A DNA stretch of 64,000 nucleotides from Cognatundibacterium squillarum (lineage in GTDB: Bacteria; Pseudomonadota; Gammaproteobacteria; Burkholderiales; Burkholderiaceae_D): contig NZ_BMYU01000001.1 of NCBI RefSeq assembly GCF_014652435.1, positions 124,001 to 188,000 of the forward strand, in the 5' to 3' direction. The position numbers and the translations under genes are program-made. The notes beneath the pieces were generated by a model. That model was not told the origin of the DNA. It saw only the letters and a program-made list of their open reading frames with translations, and searched no databases. Shown here piece by piece: positions 11,082 through 22,849 of the stretch. How positions within the stretch are numbered: position 1 is the first letter of the stretch; every line of letters begins with the position of its first letter.

Positions 11082-14000
11082 GTGCGATTAACCTCAATTA
11101 AATTGTCGGGATTTAAATCGTTTGTCGATCCCACACATTTTCAAGTTCCCGGACAGCTGGTGGGGGTGGTCGGGCCGAACGGCTGCGGCAAATCCAATAT
11201 CATCGATGCTGTTCGCTGGGTGCTGGGTGAGTCAAAAGCTTCCGAACTGCGTGGTGAATCCATGCAGGACGTTATTTTTAACGGATCCACGCACCGCAAA
11301 CCTGCCGGTCGCGCGTCCGTCGAACTGGTATTTGATAACAGCCTCGGTAAGGCTGCCGGGCAATGGGGCCAGTACGCAGAGATTGCCGTGAAACGTACGC
11401 TGACACGTGACGGCACTTCGAGTTACTTTATTAACGGTCAGGCAGTTCGCCGCCGCGATATTCAGGATATTTTCCTTGGTACAGGTCTTGGTCCGCGTGC
11501 TTACGCGATTATTGGTCAGGGCATGATTTCGCGCATTATTGAAGCACGTCCGGAAGAGTTACGTATTTTCCTGGAAGAAGCTGCCGGCGTGTCACGCTAT
11601 AAAGAACGTCGCCGTGAAACTGAAAACCGTATTCATGACACCACAGAAAATCTGGTGCGTGTCGAAGATATTCTGCGTGAACTGAACAATAATCTTGAGA
11701 AGCTGGAAGCGCAGGCTGTGGTCGCTACCAAGTACCACGAGCTGATGGCAGATCAGGAAGAAAAACAAAAATTATTGTGGCTGCTGCGCCGTAATGAGGC
11801 TGCAGCTGAACAGAAAAAACATTTCGCTGAAATCGAGAAAACCCAGCTGGAACTGGAGGCGCAAACTGCACAGCTGCGCCACATCGAGCTGGAACTGGAG
11901 CAAATGCGCCAGACCCATTATGCGGTCGGCGATCGTATGCATCAGGCCCAAGGACATTTGTATCAGACCAATGCGGAAATCGGTAGTCTTGAGGCACAGA
12001 TCCGGTTTGTGATCGAATCCCGTACCCGTTTGCAAAATCAGATTCAGACCTTAAAAGCGCAGCGTGAACAATGGCTGAGCCAGCAACGTGATTTGCAGGA
12101 TGCACTGCGTGATGCAGAAGCTGAAGTGGAAGAGCTGGCAATGCGGACCGAACAGGCCGCAGAAATGACGCAGCAACATCAGGATGAAATCCCGGACCTT
12201 GAAAAAGCCTGGCGTGATGCGCAGTCACAATCGACAGAGTCACGCGCGCGGATTATGCAATTGCAACAGCAGATTGAGCTGGAATCCGCTCAGCAACGCA
12301 ATGCGAATCAGATTCTGAACAGCCTTGCTGCGCGTAAAGAGCGCTTGCAACAGGAAAAACACGGACTGAGTAAGCCGGATTCGGCACATCTGGATAACCT
12401 GAATTTTCAGCTGGAAGAGAAAAAGCAAATTCTTGAAGAGCTGCAATTTCAGTCTGAAGACGCTGCAGCAAAACTGCCGGAGATGGAAGTGCAGCGCCGT
12501 CAGGCACAAGAGCAAGTCAGTAAAGATACCGCGGAGCTTGCACAGCTGGAAGCGCGTTTGCAGACGCTGAAGCAACTGCAGGAAAAGGTCGCGTCTCAGG
12601 GTAAGGTGCAGCCCTGGTTGGCAAAACACGAGTTATCCGGTTTGCCTAAGCTCTGGCAGAAAATTCAGATTGAATCTGGTTGGGAATCTGCGCTGGAATC
12701 CGTGCTGCGTGAACGTACATCCGCACTGGAAATGTCCAATCTGGACTGGGCAAAAGCATTTTTTCAGGATGCTCCGCCAGCAAAGCTGGCCATTTACAGC
12801 CCGCAGATCTTCTCCGAACAAACACAGTCAGTTGGGGGATTTAAACCGTTTTTATCTTTGCTGCAAGTCAATGAAGCAGGTGTCCGCAGCTTGTTGCAGG
12901 ACTGGCTGCACAATGTCTTTATTGCGGAAGATTTACATACGGCATTTGTTGACCGTACACAGTTACCACCGGGGGCGATGCTGATTACCCGGCAGGGTCA
13001 TATGATCACCCGTTCCGGCGTGCGCTTTTATGCAGCGGATTCCGAGCAGGAAGGAATGCTGGGGCGTCAGCAGGAAATCGACAATCTGGGTAAGCAGCTG
13101 CGTGCAAAGCAAATGCTGGCTGAGGAAACGCGTGCAGCAGCGGTACGGCTGGATGCTGCATGTACGCAACTGAATCAGCAACTGCAGGAGTTAAGGCAAA
13201 AAACATCTTCGCTGACGCAGGCTTGTCATCAGTTGCAAATTGAAACGATGAAGCTGGCAGAGGTGCAGGAACGCTATAACCAGCGCAGTCAGCAAATCGG
13301 AACAGATCTCAGCGAGATTGCAGCGCAGGAAGCAGAGCAGCAACAGGCGCTGGCTGAATCGGAACAGCGCTTTGAAATGCTTGATATCGAACTGGCTGAA
13401 TTGCAGGAAGCGCACGAAGCAGGGCAGACGACGTATCTGGAGCGCGAGGCACGTTTGAATCAGGCGAGACAGCAATTGCGTGAGCTGGAATTGTCTGCGC
13501 AGGAAGCGGCGTTTGCGGAAAAATCGCACCGCGCACGGATGGAAGAAATCCGTCGTAATATTCAGACAGCGGAAGAGCAGGCAGAGCAATTGTTCCACAG
13601 TGTTGAACAAGGACAGCTGGAACTGGAAACCATGACGGACGAAACGGCGCAGGATGGATTGCAGGATTTGCTCGATCGCCGTACCGAACAGGAAAAAGCG
13701 CTGGCCAATGCACGTCACGAACTCGATCAGATTTCGCTTTCTTTGCGCCATTGTGAAGATTCAAAAAATCAGATTGAGCGTAACCTGCAGCCTCAGCGTG
13801 ACCGGATTATGGAATTGCAGCTGAAAGAGCAGGCAGCGCGTCTCTCGCAGGAACAATATGACGAGCAGCTGCGTAATTTCCAGGTGGATGAGTCGCAACT
13901 CGTTGAAAAACTGCATGCTGATCTGAAACCTTCTTACCTGCAAGGCGAAGTGACTCGTCTGGGCAATGCGATTGCAGCACTTGGCGCAGTCAATCTGGCC

Positions 14001-14606
14001 GCGCTGGATGAACTGGCACAGGCAAAAGAACGTAAGACTTTCCTCGATGCGCAGCATGCGGATCTGACTGCGGCGATTACGACGCTACAGGATGCGATTC
14101 AGAAAATTGATATGGAAACGCGCGAATTGTTGCAGGCGACCTTTGATAAAGTGAACCAGCAATTCGGCGAATTGTTCCCGACTTTATTTGGTGGTGGTCA
14201 GGCAAAACTGACCATGACCGGTGATGAAATTCTGGATGCCGGTGTGCAAGTGATGGCACAGCCTCCGGGTAAGAAAAATGCAACGATTCATTTGTTGTCA
14301 GGTGGTGAAAAAGCGCTGACAGCAACCGCACTGGTATTTGCGATGTTCCAGCTGAATCCCGCACCTTTCTGCTTGCTGGATGAGGTGGATGCACCGTTGG
14401 ATGATGCAAACACGGAGCGCTTCTGCCGTATGGTGCAGCGCATGTCGTCAAATACTCAGTTTTTATTTATCTCCCACAATAAGATTGCAATGGAAATGGC
14501 GCAGCAACTGATCGGCGTGACCATGCAAGAGCAGGGGGTTTCCCGTATTGTGGCGGTGGACATGGAAGCCGCCGCGAATTTTGCGACAGAGGTTCAAGCA
14601 GCATGA
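11082..14606 (+). CDS. smc: Chromosome partition protein SMC
   Basis: A 1174-residue SMC ATPase. Walker A GPNGCGKS is at residues 31-38; two long Gln/Glu/Ala-rich coiled coils flank a globular hinge around residues 500-650; the C-terminal head has the signature LLSGGEKALTATAL near residue 1070 and Walker B FCLLDEVDAPLDD. SMC condenses and helps segregate the chromosome together with ScpA and ScpB, which are not in this window. The start is a GTG at 11082, fixed by the family N-terminus MRLTSIKLSGFKSF. zipA overlaps its stop by four bases. Confidence 0.97.
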   Translation: MRLTSIKLSGFKSFVDPTHFQVPGQLVGVVGPNGCGKSNIIDAVRWVLGESKASELRGESMQDVIFNGSTHRKPAGRASVELVFDNSLGKAAGQWGQYAEIAVKRTLTRDGTSSYFINGQAVRRRDIQDIFLGTGLGPRAYAIIGQGMISRIIEARPEELRIFLEEAAGVSRYKERRRETENRIHDTTENLVRVEDILRELNNNLEKLEAQAVVATKYHELMADQEEKQKLLWLLRRNEAAAEQKKHFAEIEKTQLELEAQTAQLRHIELELEQMRQTHYAVGDRMHQAQGHLYQTNAEIGSLEAQIRFVIESRTRLQNQIQTLKAQREQWLSQQRDLQDALRDAEAEVEELAMRTEQAAEMTQQHQDEIPDLEKAWRDAQSQSTESRARIMQLQQQIELESAQQRNANQILNSLAARKERLQQEKHGLSKPDSAHLDNLNFQLEEKKQILEELQFQSEDAAAKLPEMEVQRRQAQEQVSKDTAELAQLEARLQTLKQLQEKVASQGKVQPWLAKHELSGLPKLWQKIQIESGWESALESVLRERTSALEMSNLDWAKAFFQDAPPAKLAIYSPQIFSEQTQSVGGFKPFLSLLQVNEAGVRSLLQDWLHNVFIAEDLHTAFVDRTQLPPGAMLITRQGHMITRSGVRFYAADSEQEGMLGRQQEIDNLGKQLRAKQMLAEETRAAAVRLDAACTQLNQQLQELRQKTSSLTQACHQLQIETMKLAEVQERYNQRSQQIGTDLSEIAAQEAEQQQALAESEQRFEMLDIELAELQEAHEAGQTTYLEREARLNQARQQLRELELSAQEAAFAEKSHRARMEEIRRNIQTAEEQAEQLFHSVEQGQLELETMTDETAQDGLQDLLDRRTEQEKALANARHELDQISLSLRHCEDSKNQIERNLQPQRDRIMELQLKEQAARLSQEQYDEQLRNFQVDESQLVEKLHADLKPSYLQGEVTRLGNAIAALGAVNLAALDELAQAKERKTFLDAQHADLTAAITTLQDAIQKIDMETRELLQATFDKVNQQFGELFPTLFGGGQAKLTMTGDEILDAGVQVMAQPPGKKNATIHLLSGGEKALTATALVFAMFQLNPAPFCLLDEVDAPLDDANTERFCRMVQRMSSNTQFLFISHNKIAMEMAQQLIGVTMQEQGVSRIVAVDMEAAANFATEVQAA

Positions 14607-15742
14607 CTGACTTACAGTTAAGTTTATTTGGTATCGGTGGCACACTGGTTGTAGGTTTGTTCGCCTATAACCGCTGGCAGGAATATAAAGCCAGAAAGAC
14701 TGTTGATACAGCATTTGGTGATGGCGATGATGATGTTTTGCTCAAGTCAGATCAGACAGAGGTAAGGCAGGAGCCGTCTTTGGATGAACCCGCGGATCAG
14801 CAACCGACCCGGCAAAAAAAGGCAGAAGCTGTATCTGCCTCGGAAGTGAGTGCGCCAGTAGCTACAGACGGCGATTCAGACATCCCAGAAGACGGTAATG
14901 GTGATGCGGAGGAAATTGCCGCTCCCGCCGTTCAGCCCGCAGTGAAGAAGGATTTGCCGGTTGATGAATTAATCGACTGTGTTGTGCCGCTGGAATTCGA
15001 TCATCCCGTTAAAGGTGAAAAAATTCTGCAGGAATTGCATGATTTACGTTACGTTGGCAAAAAGCCGGTTCACTTTATCGGTATTACGGCTGACGGTGAT
15101 AAAGATCTGATTTCTGTTGCGCATGCTTACACCACCGTACTGGCAGGTATTCGTACGGTCAGCCGCAGCGGCCCGTTGAATGAACTGGAATATTCAGAGT
15201 TCGTGATGAAGCTGCGTGCAGCAGCTGACAATCTTGGCGCACATCCTGATGTGCCGGATATGAGTCGCGTGATTAACAACGCCAGAGAGTTGCAACAGTT
15301 TGTGGCCGAACACGATGCGCAGCTCAGCGTGAATGTGATCACAACTGGCGCGCCATGGGCATTGCATACCTTACTTGCAGCGCTGGAAAAAATGGGTTTC
15401 GACCAGCGTCCTGATGGTCGACTGATGATGCCTGACGGCGATGGTGGCTCTTTGTTTACCTTGTCGCTGAATACTGAGGTCAGTGATACACAGACTGTGA
15501 AACTGACGCTGTTGCTGGATGTGCCGTGCGTTACACCGGCACGCGATGCATTCGGTGCAATGACGGCATGCGCAAAATCGCTGGCTGCCCGCCTGAACGG
15601 CGTGGTGGTTGATGATGGTCATCACCGCATTCCTGACACATCACTGGAAGAAATCGCACAGCAGGTGCAGGAATTTTACGCAGCGATGGAAGAAGCGCAG
15701 ATTCCAGCCGGTTCGCCGCGTGCCTTGCGTCTGTTCAGCTGA
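14603..15742 (+). CDS. zipA: ZipA-like cell division protein
   Basis: A 379-residue protein with ZipA architecture: one N-terminal membrane helix (LSLFGIGGTLVVGLFAYNRW), a long acidic Pro/Glu/Ala linker (about residues 45-120), and a C-terminal globular domain from about residue 130 that corresponds to the FtsZ-binding domain. ZipA anchors FtsZ polymers to the inner membrane. The ATG overlaps the smc stop (ATGA) and ligA starts six bases after its stop, so the three genes probably form one transcript; this order is common in betaproteobacteria and supports the call more than sequence identity does. Confidence 0.88.
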   Translation: MTDLQLSLFGIGGTLVVGLFAYNRWQEYKARKTVDTAFGDGDDDVLLKSDQTEVRQEPSLDEPADQQPTRQKKAEAVSASEVSAPVATDGDSDIPEDGNGDAEEIAAPAVQPAVKKDLPVDELIDCVVPLEFDHPVKGEKILQELHDLRYVGKKPVHFIGITADGDKDLISVAHAYTTVLAGIRTVSRSGPLNELEYSEFVMKLRAAADNLGAHPDVPDMSRVINNARELQQFVAEHDAQLSVNVITTGAPWALHTLLAALEKMGFDQRPDGRLMMPDGDGGSLFTLSLNTEVSDTQTVKLTLLLDVPCVTPARDAFGAMTACAKSLAARLNGVVVDDGHHRIPDTSLEEIAQQVQEFYAAMEEAQIPAGSPRALRLFS

Positions 15743-17800
<2,058 letters not shown>

Positions 17801-17801
17801 A

Positions 17802-18680
17802 ATGAGAAAAATTAGAAAAGCTGTATTTCCTGTTGCTGGCTTAGGCAGCCGCTTTTTACCGGCGACCAAAGCGCAACCGAAGGAAATGTTACCTATCGTT
17901 GATAAGCCATTGATTCAGTATGCCGTAGAAGAAGCGGTAGAAGCTGGTATCACGGAAATGGTATTCATTACCGGGCGCAATAAACGTGCGATTGAAGATC
18001 ACTTCGATAAAGCTTATGAGTTAGAAAGCGAACTTGAAGCGGCAGGCAAAGAAGCACTGCTGGACATGGTCAGGAACGTGATTCCTAAAAATGTTAACTG
18101 TATTTATATTCGTCAGCCAGCGGCGCTGGGTCTGGGGCATGCGGTGCTGTGCGCCCGTCCGGTGATTGGTGATGATCCGTTTGCAGTATTGTTGGCGGAT
18201 GATCTGATGGATGCAGACACTGGCTATAAATCGGTGATTGCGCAAATGGCAGATGTCTACGAACGTGAAGGCGGCAGCATCGTAGCGGTGCAGGATGTCC
18301 CGCGTGAATTCACCAAGCAGTACGGTATTGTCAGCGGTGCACCATATCAGGATCGACTGGAAAAAGTGCGCGGCATTATTGAGAAACCGAAACCGGAAGA
18401 TGCGCCATCTACGCTGGCAGTTGTCGGACGTTACATTCTGTCAGGTCGTATTTTCTCCTATCTGGAAAATCTCGGTAAAGGTTCCGGTGGCGAAATTCAG
18501 CTGACTGACGGAATTGCCGCAATGCTGCAGGATTTCCCGGTCTACGCCTACCGTGCAGCGGCAACGCGTTACGATTGCGGTTCCAAGCTGGGCTACCTGA
18601 AAGCCAGTGTGGCACTGGGTCTGAAGCATAAAGAAACCAGCGAAGAGTTCGCTGAGTACTTGCGCTCTGTGAAGCTGTAA
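17802..18680 (+). CDS. galU: UTP--glucose-1-phosphate uridylyltransferase
   Basis: A 292-residue nucleotidyltransferase making UDP-glucose for surface polysaccharides and trehalose. The N-terminal signature [25 protein letters not shown], abbreviated here, includes the GxGxR nucleotide loop; LLADDLMD holds the metal-binding aspartate and [12 protein letters not shown] the sugar-binding part. The ribosome site AAGGAA lies just before the ATG, inside the ligA tail. It ends the smc-zipA-ligA-galU series, and a strong terminator follows. Confidence 0.96.
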   Translation: MRKIRKAVFPVAGLGSRFLPATKAQPKEMLPIVDKPLIQYAVEEAVEAGITEMVFITGRNKRAIEDHFDKAYELESELEAAGKEALLDMVRNVIPKNVNCIYIRQPAALGLGHAVLCARPVIGDDPFAVLLADDLMDADTGYKSVIAQMADVYEREGGSIVAVQDVPREFTKQYGIVSGAPYQDRLEKVRGIIEKPKPEDAPSTLAVVGRYILSGRIFSYLENLGKGSGGEIQLTDGIAAMLQDFPVYAYRAAATRYDCGSKLGYLKASVALGLKHKETSEEFAEYLRSVKL

Positions 18681-18732
18681 TCTGGCTTGCCCCTGATGTA
18701 GCCTGGCTGATCGCCGGGCCGGTTTAATTCTG

Positions 18733-18772
18733 AAATGCGCTGTTTTCCATTATGGAAACAGCGCATTTTTTA
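18733..18772 (+). terminator. Rho-independent terminator after galU
   Basis: Long hairpin AAATGCGCTGTTTTCCA/TGGAAACAGCGCATTT with one bulged base, followed by a T run. It closes the smc-galU transcript. Confidence 0.92.
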
Positions 18773-18863
18773 TGCGTGCGAAACGGCGTAGTAAGGTTCG
18801 CAGACCAGTACCTGTCAGAACCGCTCGGATGGCAAAACGATTTGCGATGCCAACGGACAGTAA

Positions 18864-20016
18864 GTCGAAGTTCAGGGCAATAACGTGACGGTCAAAACTT
18901 ACTGGCCAGCGAATCTGGGGGTAGAAATTGATCGTGTGGCAGGCGGAACAGAACTGAACTGGACACACACAGACCGGCTGGACAGCGTTATTGGGATCAC
19001 GGACAGCTGGGGCAAGCGACGTACGCTGAATGGTGCGCCGGTGAACGGTACGCCGACGCCGGACAATCTGGACGGCGTGACGGATAACAAAGGCTTCACG
19101 GGTCATGAGATGCTGGATCAGCTGGATCTGGTGCATATGAACGGAAGGATATACGATCCGCTGGTAGCGAGGATGATGAGTGCAGACCCATACATACAGG
19201 ATCCGCTGAGCAGTAAGAGTTACAACCGTTACACGTATGTGTGGAACAATCCGACTAATCTCACGGATCCTACCGGCTGCTCGGCGATGGCGGCTTCGAC
19301 TTCACAGTATGCTGACAAGGACGGCAATTGTGATAAGCGCTGTCAACAACTGGAAGATGATCTCGAACGTGAGAGTCTTAGAATAAATCCATTTGGGAAA
19401 GGAGTGCAGTCGAATAGTCGTAGTGCAGACAACACAGGTGGAGCAGGTGCGGCAAACAGTGTAGGTGGAAAAGTAGTAAGAAGTCCGGACTATCTTCGTG
19501 CGCTCGTTCCTGGTGAAATTCAATGGGATGATGCTCGTACTGATTTTGTAAATGGTCATTATGGCGGAGCGGCTCTGCATACAGGCTTGATGGTTGGTGA
19601 GCAGGTATTAACCGTCCTGACGTTTGGCAAATATCAAGGAGCAAGGGCGGCTGCACAAACTACGACCGTCTTTGCGGAAAATGTTTTAGCACAAGGGGCG
19701 AAAAAACTACCGGCTTTAAGGCGAGCCTATGTGAATGAAGTACGGGCGCTTGAAGACGTCGCATTTGAATGCAAGAGCAGCGGGCGCTACTCCAGAATCT
19801 GTTGCTCGGATGGTTCATCAACTGCGTCGGGAATTGGGTGAACGATACAAAAATTTAACGCCAGCGGATAAACTGAAGGGAATCTACACAAGAAATCTTG
19901 AAAGATATGGCGATAAACTCGGACCATCTGTTGATTGGTTGCGAGCTCGTGGTAAAAGTTGGGAACAGATTATTGAGTCTGCTTCTCGCCCTGGTGGCAA
20001 AGATTTAGGGTTCTAA
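18864..20016 (+). pseudogene. 5'-truncated Rhs protein end with polymorphic toxin tip, frameshifted
   Basis: The frame from 18864 encodes the end of an Rhs core: VKTYWPANLGVEIDR, then GRIYDPLVARMMSADPYIQDP and SYNRYTYVWNNPTNLTDPTG, after which Rhs proteins switch to a variable toxin tip. The rest of the Rhs gene is missing: an in-frame TAA lies just before 18864 and no start codon or ribosome site is seen. About a dozen residues usually present between SVIGITD and SWGKRR appear deleted. In the tip, an extra A at 19768-19769 breaks the frame; removing it joins VRALEDVAFD to ARAAGATPESVARMVH and runs to GGKDLGF at 20016. The toxin activity is not recognised. An immunity-like gene follows after two bases. 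Confidence 0.85.
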
Positions 20017-20018
20017 AA

Positions 20019-20297
20019 ATGAGTAAAGAACAGAAGACGATTAACCTTGGTGACGAGTTTGATGATGCTCTTAGAGAAATGCTTCGGATAGTTCTTCTAA
20101 AGAATCAGGCTGTCGGTGTTGATAAATTATGGGGAGTTGGTGGTTCTCAGGAAATCGAAGTGCTACAGGTTAGATTGGGAGATGAGTTGGTTACGATAGA
20201 ATCGGAAACATATATTGGACTCACCATCTCCGGAGAAAAATCTCTTGTGGAGAAAATAGCGAAAGAGGTAAATATAGAACGAGGCTCTTCTCACTAA
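20019..20297 (+). CDS. Putative immunity protein for the Rhs tip
   Basis: A 92-residue acidic, soluble protein (starts MSKEQKTINLGDEFDDAL) with no signal peptide or membrane helix. I do not recognise a family. Its position, two bases after the stop of the Rhs toxin tip, with small size and acidic charge, is what a cognate cytoplasmic immunity protein looks like. It is intact although the toxin frame is broken, as expected when immunity is kept against sister cells. The function is inferred from context only. Confidence 0.65.
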   Translation: MSKEQKTINLGDEFDDALREMLRIVLLKNQAVGVDKLWGVGGSQEIEVLQVRLGDELVTIESETYIGLTISGEKSLVEKIAKEVNIERGSSH

Positions 20298-20791
20298 CGC
20301 CGTATGGAATGGTTCAGAAGCGGTAAAACCCAATCACCGCCAAGACCATCAAACCGCATGTCACACGCCTTGCGATCCGTGCAGAATAATTGACCAGGCG
20401 CACGGGGCAAGACGTGCGCCAAGCTAGCGCTAATCGTTCTCGATGCTCGCGGCTTCGATGAGCAACACGACCTAAATGGAGAGAACGAAAGCGCGCTCAT
20501 TCTTCGCTTGCACCCGCACGGTGTCGGCAGTCAGAAAAGAGCAACGAAAGAGCACAGCCCTTACGGGATAAATCTCGGTGGAACTGCGCTACGCCGTTAG
20601 TCAGATGGTACGCAAGAGCAGCAACACCACGATAAAAAGCCATCGTCGCCATGCTCAAAACCCTGCGTTCGCATTCTGCCAGCGCAAAACAAAAACAAAC
20701 AAGAGCAGAAGTTGATTACGGCGCGTGCTCCTTTGTCGCATGCCGCTGCGCTTCGCCAGTAGTCAAGCGCAGTAAGGCGTATCCCCGGCCT

Positions 20792-21010
20792 CGTAAGGCG
20801 CATTGCAATACGCCGAATGGGAATGACCGAGTTGCTGCAAAAAAAACGTAAAACGGCGGTTGGTTCTGACATATGTGCAAATATCGTCATTTCCATTTTC
20901 CGCGAACCGAGACTTTCCGCCGACGACAGCGGGGTTGCTGTGCTGAACACTGCATTTTGATATTAAAATAATAAAATACCAAGGTTCGGCGTATTGCAAT
21001 ACGCCTTACG
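20792..21010. repeat. Inverted pair of REP-like palindromes
   Basis: Arms 20792-20817 and 20985-21010 are inverted copies of each other, 25 of 26 bases identical. Each contains an 18-bp palindrome; the right one, GGCGTATTGCAATACGCC (20988-21005), is perfect and the left has one mismatch. Each is followed by TTACG in the outward reading. The pair encloses repeat copy B. Confidence 0.8.
20874..20957 (-). repeat. 84-bp dispersed repeat, copy B
   Basis: On the minus strand it runs from AAATGCAGTG through CTGTCGTCGGCGGAAAGTC to ATGACGATATTTGCACA, exactly 84 bases. It is the most diverged copy in the core stem, and is enclosed by the inverted REP-like pair. Confidence 0.8.
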
Positions 21011-21173
21011 GGCTTGTTCTTGCTGGTGGGCTACTACAGCCAGCTCAGGCCGTATCACCATAACGGTGGTTTGGCACGGCAATACCCAACATCTTCACTC
21101 AGATGCCATGGCGAACGTTTGGATCGGATGGCGCTGTCGTTGCACAAACACCAACCCCACCAGGTAGATAATC

Positions 21174-21821
21174 ATGCTAAAGAAAACGATCGTCTTATCA
21201 TTGCTGCTTTTGATCGTAGCTGTCCTCGCCGGGTACTATTTTGGGACAGAAAGATGTCAAGATCAATCGGAGTACGATTACAGTCCTTACTGCGTCAAAT
21301 GTTATAAGCAAAGCGCTGAAAATGGCGACGCAGGTTCAGCGTACAACTTAGCTCTGTATTTTGAAGGGCGCGACGCAGCAACGTCTAATAACTGGGTACG
21401 CATCGCGGCTGAACGTGGCGAGATGAGGGCCGTATCGCGAGTATTGGCAGAATGCGGTGACGGAAAGCAGTTTTCATCTCAATACGCAGAAAAAATTCAA
21501 TCCAATGCAGTCAATAAAGACTCGCGTGCCAACGCACTTGATGCGATGTATTTTTATCTTGGCGGCTCTTGTGGTCCTGTGAATATAGAGCAAGCAAGAA
21601 GCTTCTATATTGAGAATGCTGATGACGATTTGAAATTATGTCCTGTAGCGTTGAAATATGGGGAAGTTGTTCAATTGGAAAAAACAAAAGATGCTGATAA
21701 AAAAAATGCGTTAGAACTACTACAGAAATGCTTGCATAAGGCAGATCCCGATAGCGTTACATTTCAGGAGGCATCGAAACTCTTGAGTTCTATACGTACG
21801 ACGACATCTTCAAATAAATGA
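21174..21821 (+). CDS. Membrane-anchored Sel1-like protein, possible orphan immunity protein
   Basis: A 215-residue protein with an N-terminal membrane helix or uncleaved signal (TIVLSLLLLIVAVLAGYYFG), then a cysteine-containing segment and helical repeats of Sel1/TPR type (CYKQSAENGDAGSAYNLALY, WVRIAAERGEMRAVSRVLAE). The mature part should lie in the periplasm. Sel1-like proteins often serve as immunity to secreted toxins. It lies between two Rhs-tip modules, with the 3' end next to another tip remnant, so an orphan immunity role is a reasonable guess. I see no cognate toxin upstream. An AGGT sits before the ATG. Confidence 0.7.
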   Translation: MLKKTIVLSLLLLIVAVLAGYYFGTERCQDQSEYDYSPYCVKCYKQSAENGDAGSAYNLALYFEGRDAATSNNWVRIAAERGEMRAVSRVLAECGDGKQFSSQYAEKIQSNAVNKDSRANALDAMYFYLGGSCGPVNIEQARSFYIENADDDLKLCPVALKYGEVVQLEKTKDADKKNALELLQKCLHKADPDSVTFQEASKLLSSIRTTTSSNK

Positions 21822-21822
21822 C

Positions 21823-22451
21823 GTAGTTGCGGCAAACAGTGGAACCACTGGCGCAGCAAACGGTAATGGAGGGCAAAAGGCTGAAGCGGGTGGATGCAAT
21901 CCTGGAATTCAGTGCGTTACGATAACCGGGTCTCTTCCTCCTGCTTCAGACCCGACGCAGGTGTTTCTTGTCTATACACCGACCGCTGGAGGGAGTACAA
22001 CCTTTGGCTACCATATGTTCGTTAAGGTAGTTGGAGCAGATAGGGCTCCCTTTTTAATTCGCGCTGGACCATCGCCAAGGCGCCATGATGAGCCGTCAAT
22101 GAGTAGAGTTAGCGGCGATGCAACTGGAACTGTTGATAGAACTAAGCAAGCTGGCTACGGAAATATTAGGGTCGACTTCGGAGAAACTGCTCGGCGATCA
22201 GACGCAAGTGATCGGCTCTTTCAGCAATACGTGGGCAATGTAGATATGACAGTTAGTCAAGCTGCAGCTGCTTTGACTAGCTTTGGAACCGCAGTTAATA
22301 ATGCGTAGATTCCGTATATTCCAACAAGCCAAAAAGCAATGCGTTTGCTACTCAATCCGTGCAATCGCTGGGCTTGCCCCGTCCCATTCCGGCGGAAACG
22401 GCCGTTGGACACGATACGGTTTTGCCAGTTCCTAGACAGCACAAAAAATGA
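21823..22451 (+). pseudogene. Decayed Rhs toxin tip with premature stop and frameshift
   Basis: The frame runs from about 21823 through a linker rich in Gly/Asn/Ala (VAANSGTTGAANGNGGQK), then TPTAGGSTTFGYHMFVKVVG to FGTAVNNA, where a TAG at 22306 stops it. The sequence after the stop still reads as protein: IPYIPTS, then after a one-base loss near 22328-22334, KSNAFATQSVQSLGLPRP and on to a TGA at 22449-22451. That TGA overlaps the ATG of the next gene as ATGA, which supports the reconstruction. No Rhs core precedes it, so it is an orphan tip. The SNAF-type segment near the end is reminiscent of papain/NlpC-like peptidase tips, a tentative guess. Confidence 0.7.
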
Positions 22452-22849
22452 AAATTAAATATATTTTAATTGCAGGCTTGATCGTTACCTTCCTATTTCT
22501 TGGGGTGGTTTTTATGGGAAAGTCCGACTCGCAAAAAGGTGAAGTTACACAGTGTAGTCCCCAAGCGATCGGGGTGATGAACCTCATCGATCTTGGGGCG
22601 GACTACCACTTTGTTCTGGCTCGCCTAAATGAACTGCGCCTTACTTATTCTGTTTGGAAGGACGGACTTGAAGTGTTCCCATTGCCAAATTCCCAAGCTC
22701 CAGCTGGGCCGCTTGAAATCCTCATCACCATGGACGATAAGAAGACCTTCGGTTTTTTTGTTGGAAAGCGAAACCATATTGTTCTTGATGTAGATGTATC
22801 GAAAAAGGTTATTGGACGACGTTGCAATATCGTTCTCACCGGGCCGTGA
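22448..22849 (+). CDS. Membrane-anchored putative immunity protein
   Basis: A 133-residue protein with one N-terminal membrane helix (YILIAGLIVTFLFLGVVFMG) and a soluble domain of about 100 residues, predicted periplasmic. No family recognised. Its ATG overlaps the reconstructed stop of the decayed toxin tip by four bases, the usual spacing of a toxin/immunity pair. A membrane-anchored immunity protein would suit a toxin acting in the periplasm. It is intact while the toxin is not. Confidence 0.65.
   Translation: MKIKYILIAGLIVTFLFLGVVFMGKSDSQKGEVTQCSPQAIGVMNLIDLGADYHFVLARLNELRLTYSVWKDGLEVFPLPNSQAPAGPLEILITMDDKKTFGFFVGKRNHIVLDVDVSKKVIGRRCNIVLTGP

Larger units (their letters stand above)
20298..21173. 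other. Gene-poor remnant region between Rhs modules
   Basis: No supportable gene in about 880 bases. Open frames on both strands (such as 20597-20950 minus) lack ribosome sites and recognisable domains. The stretch holds repeat copy B and an inverted pair of REP-like palindromes. Its position between two toxin/immunity remnants suggests decayed Rhs material, but I could not read a homologous protein in it. Confidence 0.5.

Noticed and set aside
20597-20950. A 117-residue minus-strand frame in the Rhs remnant region
   Set aside because: It runs through repeat copy B and one REP-like arm; no ribosome site and no homology I recognise.
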